In this document: piece after piece, positions 1 through 5,700 of the stretch
Numbering within the stretch: the first letter of the stretch is position 1
How the letters are laid out: each line of letters starts with the position of its first letter
From: Thermodesulfobacteriota bacterium
Lineage (GTDB): Bacteria; Desulfobacterota; Desulfobacteria; Desulfobacterales; RPRI01
NCBI GenBank assembly: GCA_030836965.1
Contig: JAUPLM010000318.1
Coordinates: 1 to 5,920 of the forward strand
Length of the DNA stretch: 5,920 nt
Reading direction: 5' to 3'
Notes under the pieces: model-generated
Seen by the model: only the letters and a program-made list of their open reading frames with translations
Told to the model about the DNA's origin: nothing
Database searches by the model: none
Program-made: the position numbers and the translations under genes

Positions 1-881
1 AGGTCGAAGGGCTTCATAATATAGTCGATTGCGCCTTTCTTCATGGCTTCCACCGCTGTTTCGACCGTAGCATATGCGGTCATCATTACGACGCCAAGTG
101 CGGGGTAGGCCTCTTTCGCTTTATTTAAAACCTCGACTCCGTCCATTCCCGGCATTTTAATGTCAAGAAGCATCAAATGGTAAGCCTGGTCCATCATCAG
201 ATCCAGTGCTTCCTGTCCTGAGGATGCAATAGCCACATCGTATCCTTCATCTTCGAGCCAGTCTTTCAGGGAATTTCTCACGATCAGTTCATCATCCACA
301 ACCAGAATATGAAACTTTTTCCTCTCCTGGTCATACAGCCTTATTGCTCCCGCAGGGCACGCCTTTTCGCAGGCGCCGCATCTTGTGCAGGCAGCCGTGT
401 CGATCAGATAAGGATTCGGTATCGTGTGGGGAACAGGAAGATATATCGCTTTCCGGACGGTCAGGCCGGCATTAAACTCATCGGGAACCTCTACAGGGCA
501 GACATCGGCGCAAAGACCGCATCCGGCGCAAGTTTCCGGATTAACCCAGCTCGGTTTGCTGCGCAGCATAACCTTGAAATTTCCGGCATCGCCCTCGACC
601 GATGTCAGTTCGGTTGAAAGCAGTATTTCAATATTTTCGTGAAAAAGCCCTTTCCTGAGACATCTCTGGACAGCGGCATCCCTGTTGACAAGGGGAAGCA
701 TCTTGCACATTCCGCACCGGTTCGTAGGAAACTGGTAATCGAGCTGTGAAAGAATGCCTCCTATGCGCGCAGACCGGTCGATCAATATAACTTTGTGACC
801 GGTTTCCGCAAGGTCCAGAGCGGCCCTTATACCGCTTATCCCGGCTCCGACAACAAGCGCTCTGCCTGTTTTATGTGCCAT
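1..881 (-). CDS. HdrA-like FAD/ferredoxin lobe fused to a response-regulator receiver domain (3' end outside window)
   Basis: The frame opens with ATG at 881-879 and stays open to the window edge, giving 293 full codons. Residues 8-35 form a Rossmann-type FAD motif (GAGISG at 12-17). Next come a CGMC pair (C56, C59) where HdrA has its N-terminal CxxC, then two [4Fe-4S] ferredoxin motifs: C118/C121/C124/C128-P and C165/C168/C171/C175-P. This matches the N-terminal lobe of the large HdrA-like protein upstream. About ten residues after the last ferredoxin, near residue 190, a receiver domain begins. Its acidic pair is D196/D197, its phosphoacceptor D240 (in LLDIKMPGMDG), its switch Thr T268 and its conserved Lys K290 (in DYIMKPFD). 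All key receiver residues are present, and the sequence style is NtrC-like. The second half of the HdrA FAD fold is absent before the receiver. The gene lies 8 nt after the preceding stop codon, so it is probably translationally coupled to the FrhB-like gene. Inference: a redox-linked response regulator, or a phosphorylation-controlled electron-transfer subunit. What follows the receiver (stop, AAA+ or DNA-binding domain) cannot be seen. Confidence 0.93.
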   Translation of the reverse strand, partial: MAHKTGRALVVGAGISGIRAALDLAETGHKVILIDRSARIGGILSQLDYQFPTNRCGMCKMLPLVNRDAAVQRCLRKGLFHENIEILLSTELTSVEGDAGNFKVMLRSKPSWVNPETCAGCGLCADVCPVEVPDEFNAGLTVRKAIYLPVPHTIPNPYLIDTAACTRCGACEKACPAGAIRLYDQERKKFHILVVDDELIVRNSLKDWLEDEGYDVAIASSGQEALDLMMDQAYHLMLLDIKMPGMDGVEVLNKAKEAYPALGVVMMTAYATVETAVEAMKKGAIDYIMKPFD

Positions 882-886
882 AAAAG

Positions 887-891
887 CTCCT
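887..891 (-). promoter_or_regulatory. Shine-Dalgarno overlapping the upstream stop codon
   Basis: AGGAG read on the minus strand, 5 nt before the ATG at 881. Its first two bases are the last two bases of the TAG stop of the upstream FrhB-like gene. This supports the chosen start and suggests coupled translation of the two proteins. Confidence 0.75.
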
Positions 892-2035
892 ATTCCCTTA
901 TTCCCACAACTTCGGCAAACTCATCCTCACGAAACACGGAGAGAGGCGGAGGTTCATCCGGGCTTCTTCCCGCCTCATACATGAAAGCTTTCTGTGTTTT
1001 ATATGCAATTGTCCTGAAAAGCTCCATAACCGGTATTTCATTCGGGCACGCATTGCTGCACTGCCCGCATCCGACGCATGCGGTACTCATATGGGCCAGT
1101 CGCGTCAAATGATAAAACAGGGTGTCAGCAGGCATCTTTACCGCTCCTTTTCTTTCAGCCCATTGCAGATACTGGTAAGGTTCATGGCTAAATACATCTG
1201 TGCTGAAAACGCATTCCCTGCAGTAGCAGACAGGACAGGCCACTCTGCAATTGTAGCAGTTCACGCAATCTGCGAAGTATTCCGTCAGTTTTCCGATTGA
1301 GTTGGTGGCTTTTTCGGTTTTATCGAACATCCCGTCCCGAAAAACCTTTCTCTGTGCAATAACGGAGTTGATTGCTTCCTGTCTCTCCCGCGGCTCCTGG
1401 CCCGAAGTAAGGCCGAGGCTTGTGCAAATTTCTTCTCCTGCGGGCGTCAAGGCATGCACCAGGAGCTGTTCGTTGATATTTACGCCTACGATTCCGATTC
1501 TTATGTCCGCTCTTTCAGGAATTGACTGTTCACACACCCTGCATGCTGCAGAAAGTCCTTTTTCCGCATCGGCTTTCTTTTCTCCCGACAGCATCATTTC
1601 CAGGAATACCGGGGTTGATCTCTCTTTTTTATCCGATACGAAGCGTTTATAATCACTGTTCGTATAAGCGCCAAGGCAATCAGCGCTTATTATGATAACT
1701 TCATCAGGACTCGCCTGCCTGAGTTTTACAAGTTCGACGAACGCCCTTATCTCGCAGGGTCTCAAAACTGCGGCAATTTTACACCCGGCAGACTTTCTTG
1801 TGAGACTGGAAAGAATTTTTGCGCTGTTAATCGGGAAGGCGGGAGCTAAAGGGTCGGCGCCTTCCAGATGTCCGGGATCGGATACCAGAACCGGTTTTAC
1901 GGAATTATTTGCGGACAGGCGCATTGGCACAAGTATAGAACCGATATCATCCAGCCTGAGAACGGAACTGAAAAAATTCCTTAGAGCCAACTGCACATCC
2001 TTCTTTTCGACGCTCAATATATATGTCGCAGGCAT
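890..2035 (-). CDS. FrhB/FdhB-like flavin/iron-sulfur protein with HdrC-like dicluster C-terminus
   Basis: This is a 381-residue protein. The N-terminal part (about 1-245) resembles the F420-hydrogenase/dehydrogenase beta-subunit family, with a cysteine in LRPCEIRA (C94), a further ADCLG cysteine (C120) and a CRVC pair (C165, C168). The C-terminal part is cysteine-rich: C257/C260/C263/C267-P, followed at once by C270, C272 and C275, then a canonical [4Fe-4S] motif C320/C323/C326/C330-P. The last motif, followed by a helical segment with PVMELFRTI, resembles HdrC. Relatives in methanogens bind FAD and hand electrons to F420 or formate dehydrogenase. In a bacterium probably without F420 the partner may instead be ferredoxin, NAD(P)H or another subunit; this is inference. 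There is no signal peptide or membrane segment, so it is cytoplasmic. The start is supported by GGAGG 5 nt upstream of the ATG. It lies 52 nt after the MvhD-like gene and 8 nt before the HdrA-receiver fusion. Family confidence is high; the substrate is unknown. Confidence 0.9.
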   Translation of the reverse strand: MPATYILSVEKKDVQLALRNFFSSVLRLDDIGSILVPMRLSANNSVKPVLVSDPGHLEGADPLAPAFPINSAKILSSLTRKSAGCKIAAVLRPCEIRAFVELVKLRQASPDEVIIISADCLGAYTNSDYKRFVSDKKERSTPVFLEMMLSGEKKADAEKGLSAACRVCEQSIPERADIRIGIVGVNINEQLLVHALTPAGEEICTSLGLTSGQEPRERQEAINSVIAQRKVFRDGMFDKTEKATNSIGKLTEYFADCVNCYNCRVACPVCYCRECVFSTDVFSHEPYQYLQWAERKGAVKMPADTLFYHLTRLAHMSTACVGCGQCSNACPNEIPVMELFRTIAYKTQKAFMYEAGRSPDEPPPLSVFREDEFAEVVGIRE

Positions 2036-2039
2036 ACGC

Positions 2040-2045
2040 TCCTCC
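2040..2045 (-). promoter_or_regulatory. Strong Shine-Dalgarno for the FrhB-like gene
   Basis: GGAGGA on the minus strand, 4 nt before the ATG at 2035 (core GGAGG with a 5-nt spacer). It fixes the start of the 381-residue protein. The remaining 52-nt gap (2036-2087) shows no hairpin with a T-run, so read-through from the MvhD-like gene is expected. Confidence 0.75.
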
Positions 2046-2087
2046 GGGCTTCATACTTTCAGCCTCTAAAGCAATCATTCGTTTATT

Positions 2088-2510
2088 TCATATAACCATT
2101 TTCAGTTTTGCTTCGTTCGGGCCTATTTTTTTAATCTGTCCGGCAAGATCCTTCATTATTTGAGAAAACATTATCCCGTCGCTTGCGCCAATCCACGTAA
2201 GACGCAGCCTTTTGTCATCAATCCCGAATGCCGGCAGAATCTCTTTTAAAAGCTTCACCCGTCGTCTGGCCTTGTAATTGCCGTTTATATAATGACAGTC
2301 TCCCGGATGACACCCGCTTACGAGAACGCCGTCCGCACCTTCCAGAAAGGCTTTGATTATATACTGAGAGTCAACCATACCGGTGCACATCACCCGGATC
2401 AGCCGTATGTTTTTCGGGTAGCTCAGTCTGGAGGTTCCAGCAAGATCGGCAGCAGTGTAAGTACACCAGTTGCATACAAAAGCTATTATTGTGGGCTCAA
2501 ATTCATCCAT
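2088..2510 (-). CDS. mvhD: MvhD/FlpD-type [2Fe-2S] electron-transfer subunit (hydrogenase iron-sulfur subunit family)
   Basis: This is a 140-residue protein, full length for the MvhD family. The family pattern is clear: a CNWCTY pair near the N-terminus (C13, C16) followed by ADLAGTSR, then the VMCTG cysteine (C42), then VSGCHPGDCHY (C67, C72) followed by the basic stretch KARRR. In characterised Hdr complexes MvhD carries a [2Fe-2S] cluster and passes electrons between an input module (hydrogenase, formate dehydrogenase or NADH module) and HdrA. All expected cysteines are encoded as cysteine, so there is no sign of the selenocysteine seen in some homologues. The ATG at 2510 follows GGAG with a 6-nt spacer. 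Its place directly downstream of the HdrA-like gene fits a complex subunit. No hydrogenase genes are visible, so the name denotes the family and not a hydrogenase function. Confidence 0.95.
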   Translation of the reverse strand: MDEFEPTIIAFVCNWCTYTAADLAGTSRLSYPKNIRLIRVMCTGMVDSQYIIKAFLEGADGVLVSGCHPGDCHYINGNYKARRRVKLLKEILPAFGIDDKRLRLTWIGASDGIMFSQIMKDLAGQIKKIGPNEAKLKMVI

Positions 2511-2516
2511 GACTCT

Positions 2517-2520
2517 CTCC
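2517..2520 (-). promoter_or_regulatory. Shine-Dalgarno for the MvhD-like gene
   Basis: GGAG on the minus strand, 6 nt before the ATG at 2510. It lies outside the inverted-repeat element, so the gene keeps its own ribosome binding site despite that element. Confidence 0.6.
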
Positions 2521-2536
2521 GTTTGTTGTTGCCGTT

Positions 2537-2556
2537 AATTAGTTTCCATCCGGAAA
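2537..2556 (+). repeat. Left arm of the inverted repeat
   Basis: AATTAGTTTCCATCCGGAAA. The inner 14 bases are themselves a small hairpin, TTTCC-atcc-GGAAA. It matches the reverse complement of 2704-2723 except at one base (T in place of G at position 8). Confidence 0.85.
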
Positions 2557-2589
2557 TGGCCCTTTTGTGCGATCTCTGTGTCAATCTGC

Positions 2590-2635
2590 GGGATTTCTTG
2601 TGCGACGGACTATGCGTACGTCTCCGCGCAATCCC
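2590..2635 (-). repeat. Central hairpin of the intergenic element
   Basis: GGGATT (2590-2595) pairs with AATCCC (2630-2635). Inside this, GTGCG can pair with CGCGC (one wobble) and GGAC with GTCT (one wobble) around a loop of about ten bases. No T-run follows on the minus strand, so it is not a standard intrinsic terminator. Confidence 0.45.
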
Positions 2636-2703
2636 TTGATTTCCTTGAGCTTGCCCAAAATTGCCGATTTCCAGATTGGAAACTTGTATGTGTCCGAATA
2701 TAG

Positions 2704-2723
2704 TTTCCGGATGGACACTAATT
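2704..2723 (-). repeat. Right arm of the inverted repeat
   Basis: Read on the minus strand this is AATTAGTGTCCATCCGGAAA, matching the left arm at 19 of 20 positions. It also takes part in an alternative local hairpin with GTGTCC at 2690-2695. Confidence 0.85.
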
Positions 2724-2738
2724 TGACACATCACCCTG

Positions 2739-5700
2739 TCAGATTCCAATTGATGCCAGTGAGTTCATAATCCCGTCAAATTCAGCGAATATTTGTTTCT
2801 TCTTGAAATGTTTTACCTGAGCGGCTCCGCTTGGACAAAATCCGGAACAACTGCCGCAGCCTTTGCATACCGCTTCGTTTACAACCGATACCCCGCGGCG
2901 TTCATCAAACTCAATGGCCGAGTAAGGGCACAGGCCGATACATACCTGACAACCGGCGCACACATCCGGATCAATCCAGGAAATTGTCGAAGGCACTTGT
3001 ATGATTCCGCGTGTTGCCAGTGACAGAGCTTTGGAGGCAGCGCCCGATGCCTGGGCAACGCTATCCGGGATGTCCTTGGGCGACTGACAGGCGCCTGCGA
3101 GAAAGACACCATCCGTAGCCGTATTCAGCGGACCCAGTTTGGGATGCTCTTCAAGAAAGAATCCGTCCGCGCCCAGGTTTACACCGAATATGCGCCCAAC
3201 CTCATTTGCATCCCGCCGGGCCTCGATAGCGGAACAGAGCACGACCATATCAACAGGAACACGCAGAACTCTTCCAAGGAGCGTATCTTCAGCAATGGCG
3301 ATGAGTTTTCCTTCTTCTTCCGGTTCGATCGCCCGGTCCGTGATTTCAGCTACTTTTCCCCTTACAAAGTTTGTACCCTCCTCCTGGCATCTTCTGTAAA
3401 ACTCCTCATAACCTTTGCCGTAGCACCGCTGATCGATATAGAAATCATATACTAAAGTATCGTGCCCTACCTTCTCCTTGATCAGATGAGTGTATTTCAG
3501 CGCATACATGCAGCAGACCCGCGAGCAGTATTCATGGTATTTGACGTCGCGGCTCCCGACACAGTGAAGGATCGCTACGCTTGCAGGTATTTTGGTCAAT
3601 TCACCTTTTTCATCCCTGATCAGAATTTTGCCGCCGGTCGGTCCTGTTGCGTTGCTGAGCCGTTCGAACTCAAGGCTGGTAAATACATTGGGATAGAAAC
3701 CATACCCGAATTGCTTCATCGGCGAAGGATCCATCAGATCATAACCTGTGGCGATAATAATACTGCCCACTTTCACTTCAACCTCTTTCGCTTCCATTGC
3801 ATGATCGATTGCTTTGGCCTCGCAGACCTTTACGCACTCCATACATTCGGAACAGGCGCCGCAGTTAAGACAACGACCGGCCTCCCGCCTGGCTTGCTCT
3901 TCCGAAAAACCGCGGTTCACTTCGCTGAAAAGAGCGGCTCTCTCCGATGCCGCCAGATGTGAGGAGTGAGCCCTTTTCGCTCCGGATATGTTTTCGGGAA
4001 TTTCCTGCCAGTTGTTGCCCGGGGTCTCCGGAACCGCGAATTTTTGTGCATATTCATCAAGATTTTCTCCGCTGATAAACAGATGCATTGCCTCAACCGC
4101 TCTGCGAGCGGCCGCAACGGCTTCTATGACCGATGCCGGCCCGGTAACGGCGTCACCAGCCGCAAATATGTGTGGGATGGATGTCTGAAGTGTCCGGGGA
4201 TTTACCGCGAAAGTATCTCTTGAGGTCAGATCAGGCCCGCTGCCGTCCGCAACCCAGCCGGCATCCATCCGCTGCCCGATGGCGCCGATAAGCGCATCAC
4301 ATTTTATTGTGAACTCCGAACCCTCCACCGGTACCGGCCGGCGGCGTCCGCTTCCATCCGGCGCACCAAGTTCGGTCTTTATGCAATTCAGACCGCTCAG
4401 ACTGCTTTCATCGCTGATTATGCCCACCGGTGCGGTAAGATAATGGATTTTTATGCCTTCTGCGAGGGCGTCCTCAATTTCCTCGGGATAGGCAGGCATT
4501 TCGTTACGGGTACGCCTGTAAACCACCGTTACTTCATTACAGCCAAGGCGTTTAGCTATTCGCGCAGCGTCAATGGCGACATTGCCGCCGCCGATAACAG
4601 CAACATTTTTACCCGGCCGCTCACGGCTTCCCAGATTGATTTCCCTTAAAAAGTCAACCGCATTAAATATTCCGCTGAACTCTTTTTCACCCGGAATATT
4701 TATATCCAGACTTTTATGTGCGCCGGTAGCAAGAAAAACCGCGCTGAACCCATCTTCTTTAAGGCTATCCAGCGTAAAATCACGGCCCAGGCTTTTATTA
4801 ATTTCCGTTTTAATTCCAAGACGGAGGATGTAGCCGATCTCTTTATCAAGTATCTCCGGGGGCAGGCGATAATCGGGTATGCCGACCCTGAGCATGCCGC
4901 CCAGCTTAGGAAGCGCTTCAAAAATCGTTACGATGTAACCTTTCAACCGCAGGTAATATGCTGCCGTCAATCCGGCCGGTCCTGAACCGACCACCGCAAC
5001 TTTTTCGGCACGATCTTTTATTACAGGCAAAGGCAATTCCGCAGGGTCAACCTTATCTGCTGCAAAACGTTTCAATTCCCTTATGGCAATCGCCTGATCG
5101 GTCTCCTTCCGCCTGCATTGATTTTCACAGGGATGCGGACACACACGTCCAAGTACACCCGGCAGAGGAAGTTTTTCCATGATCAGCTGAACGGCCTCTT
5201 TGTATTTACCCTGCCCGATCAACTGTACGTAACCCTGAACATTGATTCCGGCCGGGCAGGTGATCACGCATGGCGCCCGGTCCTTTTTATCAATACAGAA
5301 AGTGATAGGTACGGCCTGGGGAAAAGATCTGTATATGGCCTTCCGGCTGCCAAGCGATTCATCCCACTCACTTGGAACGGATACCGGGCAGACGTTTGCG
5401 CATTCACCGCAACCCGTACAAACACCTTCTTTTATATAACGAGGCTTTCGGCGTATTTTAACCGTATAGTTGCCGATATACCCTGAGACTTCCTTTACTT
5501 CACTGTAGGAAAGCAGTTTGATATTGGGATTCTGGATTACTTCCACCATCTTGGGCGTGCCGATGCAGGCGGCACAGTCAAGAGTGGGGAATGTTTTGTC
5601 GAACTGCAGCATATGGCCGCCGATTGTGGTCTCTTTTTCGACCAGATAAACCTTATAACCGGCATTGCCGATATCAAGCGCGGCCTGCATTCCCGATATA

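Larger units (their letters stand above)
2537..2723. mobile_element. MITE-like inverted-repeat element between the hdrA-like and mvhD-like genes
   Basis: Two 20-bp arms, AATTAGTTTCCATCCGGAAA at the left and its inverted copy at the right, match at 19 of 20 positions and enclose about 147 bp. The outermost AATT occurs at both ends (2537-2540 and 2720-2723) and could be a 4-bp target duplication. In that case the element proper is 2541-2719, starting AGTTTCC and ending GGACACT. The interior holds further self-complementary units: TTTCC/GGAAA around an AGATT loop (2668-2682), GTGTCC/GGACAC (2690-2695 with 2713-2718), CAATCTG/CAGATTG (2582-2588 with 2672-2678) and a central GGGATT/AATCCC stem (2590-2635). 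No frame inside looks like a protein. It starts 15 bp from the hdrA-like stop and ends 26 bp from the mvhD-like start, so it was placed without breaking either gene. Alternatives are a palindromic intergenic repeat (REP/BIME-like) or a structured RNA processing site. Mobility is inferred from structure alone. Confidence 0.6.

Noticed and set aside
2036..2087. Possible regulatory or terminator site between the MvhD-like and FrhB-like genes
   Set aside because: Only a Shine-Dalgarno is recognisable in these 52 bases; there is no stable stem or promoter-like pair.
2088..2510. Selenocysteine in the MvhD-like protein, as in some homologues
   Set aside because: There is no in-frame TGA inside the gene, and all the family cysteine positions (13, 16, 42, 67, 72) are encoded as cysteine.
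2579..2584. TTGACA (minus strand) as a -35 box for an internal promoter before mvhD
   Set aside because: At 17 nt spacing the -10 position reads GGCCAT, with no TATAAT-like hexamer. A second TTGACA on the plus strand at 2723-2728 is followed by CCAATT at 2746-2751 and is equally weak.
2590..2635. Central hairpin as an intrinsic terminator between hdrA and mvhD
   Set aside because: No run of U follows the stem on the transcribed strand, and the downstream gene is a functional partner with its own ribosome binding site.
2486..2749. 87-codon minus-strand frame spanning the hdrA-mvhD gap
   Set aside because: It overlaps the hdrA-like 3' end and the mvhD-like start, lies mostly on the inverted-repeat element, has no clear ribosome binding site and gives a basic, family-less sequence. 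The other frames across the element are equally unconvincing.
3462..3962. 166-codon plus-strand frame
   Set aside because: It is antisense to conserved HdrA coding sequence with full motif conservation on the minus strand, so it is a shadow. The same applies to the other plus-strand frames in the window.
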